NCBI GenBank assembly: GCA_963793845.1 | Contig: CAWCBG010000011.1 | Span: 124,001-188,000 of the forward strand | Length of the DNA: 64,000 nucleotides | Reading direction: 5' to 3' | Origin: CAWCBG01 sp963793845 | Lineage (GTDB): Bacteria; Acidobacteriota; Terriglobia; Terriglobales; Acidobacteriaceae | Part shown: piece after piece, positions 19,225 through 27,161 of the stretch | Layout: every line of letters starts with the position of its first letter | Numbering within the stretch: the first letter of the stretch is position 1 | The notes under the pieces: generated by a model | The model's input: the letters and a program-made list of their open reading frames with translations, nothing else | Database searches by the model: none | Told to the model about the DNA's origin: nothing | Position numbers and translations under genes: made by a program

Positions 19225-20274
19225 TCACTCCGCACCTCGCAGAATATTCCAGCGATAGACGCCGAGGAAGTTCGGATTCGACGCCACCGGATGCCAGCGC
19301 GCCTCGGGATGGTTCATGAGTTCTGCAACCGACGGACGGCGGATCTCGCCCTTCGTTCCGCCAATCGGTCCGGTGTGGTAGACGACGAACTGCTCTGTGC
19401 CCGGCTCGATCTGGCTGTGGCCAAGAAAGATCATGGCGTGGAACGGCATGTCGTGGCCGTCCTGGCGGAAGAACAGCAGATCCCCCGGGCGTGCGCGGCT
19501 GAGATCGCGGCTCACGAAGAAGGTGTTGTGCCGCCACAGAGTTTCGGCATCAGCAAACTCCGCGAACGCGCCCTCGCGCAAATCGGCCGGCTCGAAGCTG
19601 CCGCCTCGCACACGAAACACCGCCGCGCCCACCGGCGTGAAGGGAAACTGATACTGCCGGATATCGCTGGCCGCCGCGGGCGCAGGCAGCGCCATGGCTT
19701 GCGCCCACGCGGCATCGTGCTCGCGCAGTGCCTCGCGGTAGGCAAAGCGCAACAGCGCGGCGCAGTCGTCGATCTCGGCGGGAAGCGATCCGTTGCGGTA
19801 ATACTGCGATTCCGCCAGCAGCGCAAACCAGCGGCGGAAAGCGGCGCGGTCGGTGGCATCATGCAGGCGTAGAAAGTCCGGTGTGCCATCGCCGATGGAG
19901 TCAACCGAATCGAAGCTGGTCTTCAGATTGATCGCCTGCGGTGGATAACCGTTCGCGGCGACGCGCACCGTCACCTCGCCGGGCATCACTCCCGCGCGCA
20001 GGGTGGCGTTGGCGGAGCCGCCTTCCACGGTGACCGATTCCACTACCGCGCGATGAGGAGCATCCAGGTCAACCCGCAAGCCGTGCAGATCGCGGCCGTT
20101 GGAGGAACGAATTTTCAACGTGGTCGAGGTGAATCCGTCGGCGGGTAAGCTGGCCTGGGAGATCTGCAGTCGCAGCGCGGCGGGCGTCAGAACGCGCCGG
20201 ACGGTGAAGGCACACACCACCGCCACAATCGCGACCACGGCCACCACTGCCCACCAGCGAGCCACGCCGCGCAT
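19225..20274 (-). CDS. DUF1175 protein (YfaT-like), NlpC/P60-like fold suspected
   Basis: A 349-residue protein with one N-terminal membrane anchor (residues 8-25), an immunoglobulin-like segment at about 35-120 (LQISQASLPADGFTSTTLKI), and a C-terminal domain of the DUF1175 type. In that domain DDCAALLRFAYREAL (C171), PFHAMIFLGH (H279) and VVYH (H300) have the spacing of a Cys-His-His triad of papain-like NlpC/P60 enzymes, so a periplasmic amidase or protease is plausible; this is inference. In E. coli the same family (YfaT) is encoded beside the alpha-2-macroglobulin YfaS, and here too the macroglobulin gene follows on the same strand. Confidence 0.8.
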   Translation of the reverse strand: MRGVARWWAVVAVVAIVAVVCAFTVRRVLTPAALRLQISQASLPADGFTSTTLKIRSSNGRDLHGLRVDLDAPHRAVVESVTVEGGSANATLRAGVMPGEVTVRVAANGYPPQAINLKTSFDSVDSIGDGTPDFLRLHDATDRAAFRRWFALLAESQYYRNGSLPAEIDDCAALLRFAYREALREHDAAWAQAMALPAPAAASDIRQYQFPFTPVGAAVFRVRGGSFEPADLREGAFAEFADAETLWRHNTFFVSRDLSRARPGDLLFFRQDGHDMPFHAMIFLGHSQIEPGTEQFVVYHTGPIGGTKGEIRRPSVAELMNHPEARWHPVASNPNFLGVYRWNILRGAE

Positions 20275-20380
20275 GAACCGGTCCCCTCCGCGGAGAGCGG
20301 ATTATAACGCAAGCGAAGTGCGTGAGCAGTGCTTAATGGTCGGGAAGAAGCTAGAGCTCATCAAGCCATTCTTGAACCAC

Positions 20381-20463
20381 GTCATTCCGACCGGAGCGAA
20401 GCGGAGTGGAGGAGCCTGCTTTCGCACGCAGTGCAACACAAGCGAAAGACAGCAGGTTCCTCA
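20381..20463. repeat. Intergenic palindromic repeat, GTCATTCCGACC family, one arm short
   Basis: Starts with GTCATTCCGACCGGAGCG and contains AGCCTGCTTTCGC facing GCGAAAGACAGCAGG as a long imperfect stem. The outer right arm is missing. It lies in the 383-base gap 20275-20657, which holds this and the next repeat and no gene that I can see. Confidence 0.65.
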
Positions 20464-20495
20464 TGTAACGTACCTCAATTACACGCAACAACATC

Positions 20496-20609
20496 GTCAT
20501 TCCGACCAAGGCCTTCAGGCCGCGCGGAGGAACCTGCTTTTCGCGTGCAGTGCACAGAAGTAAGGAGTCAACAGGTTCCTCCACTTCGCTTCGCTCCGGT
20601 CGGAATGAC
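20496..20609. repeat. Complete 114-bp palindromic repeat
   Basis: The outer arms GTCATTCCGACC (20496-20507) and GGTCGGAATGAC (20598-20609) are perfect inverted copies. Inside them GGAGGAACCTG (20526-20536) and CAGGTTCCTCC (20572-20582) are also perfect. This is the best-preserved member of the dispersed family in the window and shows its full extent. Confidence 0.75.
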
Positions 20610-20657
20610 GAAGGGAGGATTTATCCGCGCGACCCGCGTAATCCGCGGCTGCTCTTC

Positions 20658-21929
20658 CTATTTGCCCACCACTCGCAGCTCTCCCAGCAGCCGGTCCACT
20701 TCTTCCACAGTGTTGTAATGCGTCAGGCCGATGCGCAACATGCCGCCAAGCTTCTCCACGCCTAGCCGCTCGGTCAGGTTGATGGCGTAGTAGTTGCCGT
20801 CCCAGGTAAAGATGCCACGCTCGCCGAGGTGTTTTGCCAGCTCACGCGGCGTGTGTCCTTCCATGCCGATGGCGACCGTCGGCGTGCGCTGGTCGAACTT
20901 CGCAGGATCGGTAATGCCATAGAACGTCAGCCCGGGAATCGCCAGCAGTCCGCTGATCAGTTGCTCGCTCAGCTCGTGCTCGTGCTGCTGGATGGCTTCA
21001 TAGGCCGCAACAATGGCTTCGCGCCGCGAGCCTGCGGTTGGATCGTGATGGCGACCAAGGTCGGCCAGGTAGTCGATGGCCGCGATGAGTCCGGCGAGAC
21101 ATTCGTGGTTCTGCGTGCCGGTCTCCCAGCGATCGGGCAGCATTTCGGTGCAAGCGCGCAGCTTATAAGGACGCAGCCGCTGCAACTGCTCGCGCTTGCC
21201 GTAGAGAATCCCAAGATGCGGGCCGAAGAACTTGTAGCTGGAGCAGGCCAGGAAATCGCAATCCAGGGCGCGCACGTCGATCGTTCCATGCGGCGCGTAG
21301 TGGACTGCGTCGATGAAGGCCATCGCTCCAGCGGCGTGTGCCTGGCGAACGACCTCTGCGACATCGTTAATGGTACCGACCGCGTTGGCTGCCCAGCCCA
21401 CCGCAACCAGCTTGGTGTTGCGGCGAATCTTGGCCGACAGATCGAACATGTCAAGTGTGCAATCGCCGGGCTTGATGTCCGCCGTACGAACCTTCGCCCC
21501 GCGCTCCTCCAGGCATACCCAGGGCGAAACATTCGCGTCGTGGTCGAGACAGGTCACCAGCAGCTCATCGCCCGCCGCTAATTCACGGCCGATCGCGCGG
21601 CTAACCGCGAAGGTCAGGGTGCTCATGTTGGCGCCGAAGACAACCTCATCGGTTGCACAGTTCAGAAAGTCCGCCATGGCGGAGCGGGCATCGGCAATCA
21701 TCTGATCGGTGCGCTGGCTGGTGACGAAGGCTCCGCCGGTGTTGGCGTTGAAGGCCGCCAGATAAGCGGAGATGGCGTCGATCACGCGCTGCGGCACCTG
21801 GGTTCCGCCGGGCGCGTCGAAGAACACGGCTGGCTGACCGTTCACTGTCTGATGAAGCGCGGGAAACTGCGAGCGAATCCACTCCAGATCGAGTTTAGGT
21901 TTCGAGGTAACTTGCGAGGGCGAAGACAC
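20658..21929 (-). CDS. Cysteine desulfurase-like class V aminotransferase (VC1184 type)
   Basis: A 423-residue PLP enzyme of the class V (SufS/NifS) fold. The PLP-binding lysine is K233 in SSYKFFGP, with D207 of FIDAVHY positioned to hold the cofactor ring nitrogen. It differs from true cysteine desulfurases: the segment where SufS has its catalytic cysteine reads GIFTWDGNYYAINLTER with no Cys. It therefore probably acts on another amino acid or a selenium/sulfur substrate; this matches the uncharacterised VC1184 subfamily. Its start lies 2 bases after the stop of the homoserine dehydrogenase gene, so they form an operon. Confidence 0.82.
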   Translation of the reverse strand: MSSPSQVTSKPKLDLEWIRSQFPALHQTVNGQPAVFFDAPGGTQVPQRVIDAISAYLAAFNANTGGAFVTSQRTDQMIADARSAMADFLNCATDEVVFGANMSTLTFAVSRAIGRELAAGDELLVTCLDHDANVSPWVCLEERGAKVRTADIKPGDCTLDMFDLSAKIRRNTKLVAVGWAANAVGTINDVAEVVRQAHAAGAMAFIDAVHYAPHGTIDVRALDCDFLACSSYKFFGPHLGILYGKREQLQRLRPYKLRACTEMLPDRWETGTQNHECLAGLIAAIDYLADLGRHHDPTAGSRREAIVAAYEAIQQHEHELSEQLISGLLAIPGLTFYGITDPAKFDQRTPTVAIGMEGHTPRELAKHLGERGIFTWDGNYYAINLTERLGVEKLGGMLRIGLTHYNTVEEVDRLLGELRVVGK

Positions 21930-21931
21930 GC

Positions 21932-22939
21932 TTACTCCTTTACCGCGTTCAGGAAATCGGCGAGCAGGCCATACGCGGTCGCTTGCGGCCCGGGATCGCG
22001 CTCGCCAATGATGAGTTCGGGAAAAATATCAGTTTCGAAAGCTATCAGTAAGGAAGTACCAGTGACGGAAGCCAGCGGATCGGCGAGCTTGAGCCGCTCC
22101 GGGCGAACCGTCGCCGTAATCGTTCCGTCCGGCTGACGGCGGGCGCGGCTCACCAGCTTCAGCACTTCACCGTCGGCGGACGCGGCGCGCAGCTCTGCCG
22201 CGGTGATTCCGCGGATACCCTGCTGCGAGACGTCGTCGAGCTTGAGCTTGCCATTCATTAGAACCGTCGTCAGCGCCACCACTTTCACCGCGGCGTCAAC
22301 CCCATCAATGTCGGCGCTCGGATCGGTTTCGGCGACGCCCAACCACTGCGCCTGGCCGATCGCCTGGTCGAAACTCATGCCCGCGCTCATGGCATCGAGG
22401 ATCACCGTGGTCGTCGAGTTCAGCACACCGCGAAAACCTCGCACCTCGATGGCCGGCAGTGTCTCACGAAACAGCGAGTACACCGGAACTCCGTCCATCG
22501 TCGCGGACTCGAAGAAGAAGCGCCGCCCGCGACTTGCGGCCAACTCTGTCAGCTCCCGATAGGCGTGCACCAGCGGGCCTTTGTTGGCGCTGATGGCGTG
22601 CGCTCCCGCTTGCAGCGCCGCTCGAATGTAATCGGTTGCCGGCTGCCCGGTTGCAGCATTGAGCGAGCTGGCCTCGAACAGCGCATCAGCCTTGGCAAGC
22701 TTCAGCCATGCGCGAACGTCAGAAGCCATCTGCGCTTCAGAGAAGTCGCCGGCCAGCAGCTTCTCCAGCGAGAACCCTTCAGCGGCAACTCGCCAGCCAA
22801 TCCGCCGCGAAGCTACGCCAGTGAGCCGGCAAGTAATACCGTGCGAGCTTCGAATCTCCTGCTGTTTGCGCTGAAGCAGCTCGACGAACGCCTTGCCAAC
22901 ATTGCCGAAGCCGACCAGACAGAGGTTGAGGGCGCGGAT
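21932..22939 (-). CDS. hom: Homoserine dehydrogenase, probable AUC start
   Basis: Reduces aspartate semialdehyde to homoserine in the Thr/Met pathway. The first ATG (22729) would cut off the nucleotide-binding domain, but the same frame continues upstream through LCLVGFGNVGKAFVELL, the expected Rossmann motif, back to an in-frame TAG. In that extension there is no ATG, GTG or TTG. An ATC at 22939 has AGGAG seven bases before it, giving 335 residues, right for the form without an ACT domain. The catalytic lysine is K120 in ISANKGPL; the substrate loop ETDPSADIDGVDAAVK is present. An AUC start is rare; a base change or sequence error turning ATG to ATC is equally possible. Confidence 0.8.
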   Translation of the reverse strand: MRALNLCLVGFGNVGKAFVELLQRKQQEIRSSHGITCRLTGVASRRIGWRVAAEGFSLEKLLAGDFSEAQMASDVRAWLKLAKADALFEASSLNAATGQPATDYIRAALQAGAHAISANKGPLVHAYRELTELAASRGRRFFFESATMDGVPVYSLFRETLPAIEVRGFRGVLNSTTTVILDAMSAGMSFDQAIGQAQWLGVAETDPSADIDGVDAAVKVVALTTVLMNGKLKLDDVSQQGIRGITAAELRAASADGEVLKLVSRARRQPDGTITATVRPERLKLADPLASVTGTSLLIAFETDIFPELIIGERDPGPQATAYGLLADFLNAVKE

Positions 22940-23325
22940 TGGATATCTCCTAAGCTAACGTGGCGTTGGTGCTCTTCTATTGTAGCTGCACGATTTCTGC
23001 GACACCCGATCCGGCCGCTATGAATTTTGCCTGGGATTTGGTAGCCCGCGGGCAGCAGTCCGCATCCATTCTGGTGAGGCTCGTACCGGCTTCGGAAAAG
23101 ATGTGGAAAACCGGGCCGTGCAGCCGCTTGCGGTCATTTATAATCCGGAGTTAAGCTGATCGCCTCAATCCACACGCAACGGGTGTGCCTGAGACACTGG
23201 CAGAATCCTGATGTCCACCGCCATGGATCGCCGCAACGCTTGGCTTGCAGGTGCCGTAAGCGTCCCGCATGTCTGGTTCGTCAGCCTAACACTCCACACG
23301 ATCTTAGCTTCGAAGGAGCGCCAGA
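22940..23325. other. 386-base gap between divergent hom and ilvE
   Basis: I see no gene I would call. A TATAAT hexamer is at 23139-23144 on the plus strand but has no good -35 box. A short reading frame from the ATG at 23211 is rich in Val, Leu and Ile and runs over the ilvE start; see findings. Confidence 0.5.
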
Positions 23326-24270
23326 ATGGCCATTAAGGCAAGCGAGTACATCTGGTACAACGGGAAACTGATTCCCTGGGAAGACGCCAAGCTGCACGTC
23401 ATGGCGCACGTGATCAACTACGGGTCCTCGATGTTCGAGGGCATCCGCTGCTATCACACCGCCAAAGGTCCGGCGATCTTCCGCCTGCGCGATCACATGC
23501 AGCGCTTGCTTGATTCCTGCAAGATCTACCGGATCGACGTGGAGTACTCACTCGACGAACTTTGCCAGGCTACCGTCAACGTGGTCGGCAAGAATGCCAT
23601 CTCGCCCTGCTATATCCGGCCCATCGTGCTGCGCGGTTATGGACAGGTTGGCGTCAACCCTTTCAACTCGCCAATCGATGTGTATGTCGTGAACTACGAG
23701 TGGGGCAAGTATCTGGGAGACGCGGATGCCGACGAAGGCGTCGACGTGTGTGTGTCGTCCTGGTCGCGACTGGCTCCCAACACGATGCCGACCATGGCCA
23801 AGTCGGGCGCAAACTACATGAACTCGCAGCTCATCAAGATGGAAGCCATCGTCAACGGCTATGCCGAAGGCATTGCCCTCGATGTGAACGGCTACGTCAG
23901 CGAAGGTTCGGGCGAGAACGTTTTCGTGGTGCACAAGGGCCGCATCTACACGCCGCCTCTCGGCAATAGCGTGCTGCCGGGCATCACGCGCAACTCCGTG
24001 CTGCACATCGCTCACGAGTTGGGAATCCCGGTGATCGAGCAGATCATACCGCGCGAGATGCTCTACATCTGCGACGAACTGTTCTTCAGCGGCACCGCGG
24101 CCGAGATCACGCCCATCCGTTCGGTCGACAAGATCACCGTGGGCAAAGGCGCCATCGGGCCGGTTACCAAGGCCATCCGCAACGAGTTTTATGGGATCGT
24201 GAACGGCACTGCGGAAGACCGTTTCGGCTGGCTGACGCCGGTTCCGGTGAAGCAGCCGGTGACGGTGTAA
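23326..24270 (+). CDS. ilvE: Branched-chain amino-acid aminotransferase
   Basis: Class IV PLP aminotransferase making Val, Leu and Ile from their keto acids with glutamate. The 314-residue length and the motifs match E. coli IlvE closely: K159 in TMPTMAKSGANYM is the PLP lysine, YVSEGSGENVF (E193) follows, and FFSGTAAEITPI is the C-terminal signature. The ATG is preceded by GAAGGAGC. A strong terminator follows at 24296-24320. No other ilv genes are adjacent. Confidence 0.95.
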   Translation: MAIKASEYIWYNGKLIPWEDAKLHVMAHVINYGSSMFEGIRCYHTAKGPAIFRLRDHMQRLLDSCKIYRIDVEYSLDELCQATVNVVGKNAISPCYIRPIVLRGYGQVGVNPFNSPIDVYVVNYEWGKYLGDADADEGVDVCVSSWSRLAPNTMPTMAKSGANYMNSQLIKMEAIVNGYAEGIALDVNGYVSEGSGENVFVVHKGRIYTPPLGNSVLPGITRNSVLHIAHELGIPVIEQIIPREMLYICDELFFSGTAAEITPIRSVDKITVGKGAIGPVTKAIRNEFYGIVNGTAEDRFGWLTPVPVKQPVTV

Positions 24271-24295
24271 TCCGGTACAAGCAGAACCTTTATGC

Positions 24296-24320
24296 AAAAG
24301 GGCGCACATCGCGCCCTTTT
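24296..24320. terminator. Intrinsic terminator, bidirectional
   Basis: AAAAGGGCGC (24296-24305) pairs perfectly with GCGCCCTTTT (24311-24320) around a 5-base loop, with T-rich sequence on both strands. It separates ilvE from the convergent cytochrome gene and can serve both. Confidence 0.88.
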
Positions 24321-24340
24321 CGTTTGCGGATCGCGCGTGC

Positions 24341-24808
24341 CTACTTCTGCTGAATCGATTCCAGATATTTCACCAGATTACGGATGCGCAACTGCACTTC
24401 GCTATTCTGATGCTGCCCCAGCGAGCGAAAGACCGGGCCCCAAACCGGCATGTCTTTGCCGCCATGCGCCGGTGTCAATGCGTCGCCTGCAATTACGGCG
24501 GCGACGTGCGCATCCGGGAACGTTCCACCGTTCTTGAGAGCTAGCGTCGTCAGGTTCGTCGGCGCAGTCTTCAATGCTGGAGCCGCCGGTCCTTCGCCGC
24601 GTGCATCGGCTCCATGGCATGACGCGCAATACGCTTCATACATGGCTTTACCCGAGGTCGGGTTGGAATACGGCGCAGGAACATTCTTGATCTTGGGAGC
24701 CGTCGCTTGCGGCGCAGCATCGCCAGGACTCGCAGCCGGTGCGGTCTGCGCGGCCAGCGACAAAGCGACCAGCAACATAGCCGTAATAAATAGGATGCGG
24801 GAGAGCAT
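24341..24808 (-). CDS. Class I cytochrome c, secreted
   Basis: A 155-residue periplasmic electron carrier. It has a signal peptide (residues 1-20), then an Ala/Pro linker and one haem c site, C61-A-S-C64-H65, in YEAYCASCHG. M120 in GGKDMPVWG is the likely sixth iron ligand. I chose the start at 24808 because AGGAAGG precedes it; the longer ORF from 24853 lacks such a site. It resembles cytochromes that feed alcohol dehydrogenases or terminal oxidases, but no partner is adjacent. Confidence 0.88.
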   Translation of the reverse strand: MLSRILFITAMLLVALSLAAQTAPAASPGDAAPQATAPKIKNVPAPYSNPTSGKAMYEAYCASCHGADARGEGPAAPALKTAPTNLTTLALKNGGTFPDAHVAAVIAGDALTPAHGGKDMPVWGPVFRSLGQHQNSEVQLRIRNLVKYLESIQQK

Positions 24809-24968
24809 AAGAGCCTTCCTTCCGATCACTCGTGGGTGATCCAAACTCTCCATGATGGAACGATTGGCGATGCTGAGGCAGTGCGCGGCGTCACACCATC
24901 GCAGGTAATTGGCGGCGCGAGCGCGTACCGAAAAAATCGTTCAAAGGTTGCTTTGTGCACGCGCCGGT

Positions 24969-25658
24969 TCAAACCGGCATCGTCATCAATTGCGGGCTCA
25001 CAATCAGCGGCGCCTCGGTAGCGCGCTGCACGTCAGCAACGCTGAGGCCTTCAGCAATCTCGTCCAGCACCAGGCCGCTCTGCGTAACGTGGATATACGC
25101 CATCTCGGTGACGATGTTATGCACTACGCGCAGGCCGGTGATAGGCAACGTACAGCGCTTCAGGATTTTCGGAGCGCCCTCGCGCGTGGTGTGCTCCATC
25201 GCGACGATCACACGGCGCGCGCTGGCGACCAGGTCCATCGCGCCGCCCATGCCTTTGACCATCTTTCCTGGGATCATCCAGTTGGCCAGATTACCCTCTT
25301 CGTCTACTTCCATCGCGCCCAGCACACTTAGATCGATGTGGCCGCCGCGAATCATGGCAAACGACTCGGCGCTCGAGAAGAACGCCGTGCCCGGCAGCTC
25401 CGAAACCGTCTCTTTGCCGGCGTTGATCAGGTCAGGATCTTCCGTGCCCGCGACCGGATACGGACCAACTCCGAGCATTCCGTTTTCGCTTTGCAGCACA
25501 ACTTCAATCCCAGGAGGCACGCAGTTGGCGACGAGCGTCGGCATGCCAATGCCGAGGTTGACGTAGTAGCCGTCGCGCAACTCGCGCGCGACTCGCCGGA
25601 TAATGCGATCGCGCTTTTCGGTGTCTTTCTGCTTGTCAATCTTCGGCGGTGTCGCCAT
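24969..25658 (-). CDS. scoB: 3-oxoacid CoA-transferase, subunit B
   Basis: Beta subunit (229 residues) of succinyl-CoA:3-ketoacid CoA-transferase, which moves CoA from succinyl-CoA to acetoacetate or similar acids. E58 in LQSENGMLGVG is the glutamate that forms the covalent CoA thioester intermediate. The GIGMPTLVANCVP and GAMDLV stretches are family typical. It follows subunit A by about 100 bases on the same strand. The partner thiolase may be the one at 59177-60361. Confidence 0.93.
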   Translation of the reverse strand: MATPPKIDKQKDTEKRDRIIRRVARELRDGYYVNLGIGMPTLVANCVPPGIEVVLQSENGMLGVGPYPVAGTEDPDLINAGKETVSELPGTAFFSSAESFAMIRGGHIDLSVLGAMEVDEEGNLANWMIPGKMVKGMGGAMDLVASARRVIVAMEHTTREGAPKILKRCTLPITGLRVVHNIVTEMAYIHVTQSGLVLDEIAEGLSVADVQRATEAPLIVSPQLMTMPV

Positions 25659-25760
25659 GAAATCTCCAGATTGTTCGTTCGGGTAATGCGGCGCCTCTGC
25701 GCGGGTGCCCCATCCTTTCGCCGCCTTTGCGAAAGGGTGGGAATTCGGGTGACGGATCCG

Positions 25761-26462
25761 CTACATCTTCCTTACCGTCCTTCTCTCAATGCGCTTCTCG
25801 TAATCGGTTCCCTGGAAGATGCGCTTCACATAGACGCTCGGCGTGTGCACGTGATCGGGATCGAGTTGGCCCGGCTCGACCAGGTGTTCGACCTCGGCAA
25901 TGGTGATTTTCGCCGCGGTCGCCATCATGGGATTAAAATTCCGCGCTGTCTTGCGATATACCAGATTGCCCCACTTATCGCCCTTCCACGCCTTGATGAG
26001 CGCGAAGTCAGCCTTCAGCGCGCGCTCCAGCACATAAGGACGTCCATCGAACTCGCGCGTCTCCTTGCCTTCGGCCACGACTGTGCCGAAACCAGCAGGT
26101 GTGTAGAAGCCGGGAATTCCCGCGCCGCCGGCGCGAATGCGCTCGGCAAACGTGCCCTGCGGAATCAGCTCCAGATCGATGCGTCCAGTCAGCACCAACT
26201 CCTCGAGCAGACGGTTCTCGCCGACATAGCTTCCTTTGTGCGAGCGGATCTGTCCCGCTTTCAGCATCAGGCCCAAACCGAACTCGTCCACGCCAACATT
26301 GTTGCTGATGGTGTTGAGATCCTTCACACCCTTCTTCACCAGAGCGCGAATGAGGTTCTCAGGAATTCCGCACAGACCGAAGCCTCCAACCATCAGAGTC
26401 GCTCCGTCTTGAATGTCGTGGATGGCTTCGTCGGCGTTGGCGACGACCTTATTCATAGGCAT
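25761..26462 (-). CDS. scoA: 3-oxoacid CoA-transferase, subunit A
   Basis: Alpha subunit (233 residues) of the same CoA-transferase. The CoA-binding glycine-rich loop is MVGGFGLCGIPENLI (about residues 21-35), followed by NNVGVDEFGLG and SYVGEN, and a long match to ScoA/LpsI proteins up to the C-terminal basic end. I kept the ATG at 26462; a second ATG two codons on is equally possible. Between subunits (25659-25760) there is only a short spacer. Confidence 0.93.
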   Translation of the reverse strand: MPMNKVVANADEAIHDIQDGATLMVGGFGLCGIPENLIRALVKKGVKDLNTISNNVGVDEFGLGLMLKAGQIRSHKGSYVGENRLLEELVLTGRIDLELIPQGTFAERIRAGGAGIPGFYTPAGFGTVVAEGKETREFDGRPYVLERALKADFALIKAWKGDKWGNLVYRKTARNFNPMMATAAKITIAEVEHLVEPGQLDPDHVHTPSVYVKRIFQGTDYEKRIERRTVRKM

Positions 26463-26616
26463 AAGCAGTTCTCAGACGTCGAACCCGCGATTGTAGCAGC
26501 AGATGGCGCGAAGGCTGGTCGAGTTGAAGAACCCTGTGCGAAGGGTGCCCCGCCCTTTCCAACGGAATTGTAGTCCAACTGACATCCCGTGCGTGCCCCA
26601 GCAAGTCTCTTCTGCT

Positions 26617-26675
26617 GTCATGCTGAGCGGAGTGAGGTCGCGCAGCGGCCGAACGCAGTCGAAGCACCCCTATAG
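26617..26675. repeat. Unoccupied copy of the IS-target repeat, inverted
   Basis: Read on the minus strand it begins CTATAGGGGTGCTTCGACTG and ends CTCACTCCGCTCAGCATGAC, the same order as the repeats that hold the IS copies. It lies 400 bases from the first IS, in opposite orientation, on the other side of a broken GIY-YIG gene. The rest of the gap 26463-26700 holds nothing else that I recognise. Confidence 0.6.
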
Positions 26676-26700
26676 CCGGAAGAATCTGGATTGTGCGAGC

Positions 26701-27011
26701 CTAATGACCGCACCCTGCCGGGTACCAGGCGCGGCTCAAATTCTCCCAGTGCAGGTTCCACTTCTCAATCGATGCAATCTTCTTCTCCCGCCGCCAGCCT
26801 TTCCGTTGCTTCTCCCGGCGGAGGGCCATTCCGACGCCATCGTAGATCTCGAAATAGAGCAGGCGGGTGACATCGTAGCACGCAGTGAACCCTCGATCGC
26901 GTGCTGCTTGTGCTGCCACACGCCGTGGCATAAATCGCTGGTGAGCCCGACATACAGTGTTCCACTAAGACTTCCCAGAATGTAGACGCTGTATCGGTGA
27001 TCGCGGGGCAT
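26701..27011 (-). pseudogene. GIY-YIG nuclease-domain protein (UPF0213 type), frameshifted
   Basis: The first frame gives HRYSVYILGSLSGTLYVGLT, the GIY-YIG core with YVG, up to HKQHAIEG. A second frame then continues with FTACYDVTRLLYFE and EKWNLHWENLSRAW, the usual rest of this 90-residue family. One G is missing from the GGG at about 26888-26892. Such small proteins are common in mobile or repeat-rich regions and are poorly characterised. Inverted copies of the IS-target repeat flank it on both sides. Confidence 0.75.
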
Positions 27012-27023
27012 AGTTCCGTCGCA

Positions 27024-27075
27024 GCTATAGGGGTCCTTCGACTGCGTTCGTCCGCCGAAGCGGATTCACTGCGCT
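27024..27075. repeat. Left part of the target repeat next to IS copy 1
   Basis: Begins with TATAGGGGTCCTTCGACTGC and ends CACTGCGCT at the IS boundary. The rest of the repeat (CAGGATGACAA) resumes at 28438, directly after the IS. Confidence 0.75.
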
Positions 27076-27082
27076 TGATTGG

Positions 27083-27096
27083 ATAACAACGACGGC
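27083..27096. repeat. Left subterminal inverted repeat of IS copy 1
   Basis: ATAACAACGACGGC, the exact reverse complement of 28421-28434 (GCCGTCGTTGTTAT). It lies 7 bases inside the left end. Confidence 0.9.
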
Positions 27097-27161
27097 TCCA
27101 CCATCAGCCGAGTAAGCTTGAGTTTGCAAAAGACCAAGACTCGGAGAAAGAAGGAGCCGTC
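27091..27161 (+). promoter_or_regulatory. Nested hairpin covering the transposase ribosome-binding site
   Basis: GACGGCTCC (27091-27099) pairs perfectly with GGAGCCGTC (27153-27161), and CCGAGT (27108-27113) with ACTCGG (27139-27144) inside it. The right outer arm contains the GGAG ribosome-binding site and touches the ATG at 27162. RNA started upstream of the left end would hide that site, so read-through transcription from neighbouring genes should give little transposase. The same arrangement is present at 40837-40907 in copy 2. Confidence 0.6.

Noticed and set aside
23139..23144. TATAAT upstream of ilvE as a promoter
   Set aside because: No acceptable -35 hexamer lies 16-18 bases upstream.
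24964..24976. tRNA T-loop-like GGTTCAAACCGG
   Set aside because: It spans the end of scoB and no cloverleaf can be built around it.
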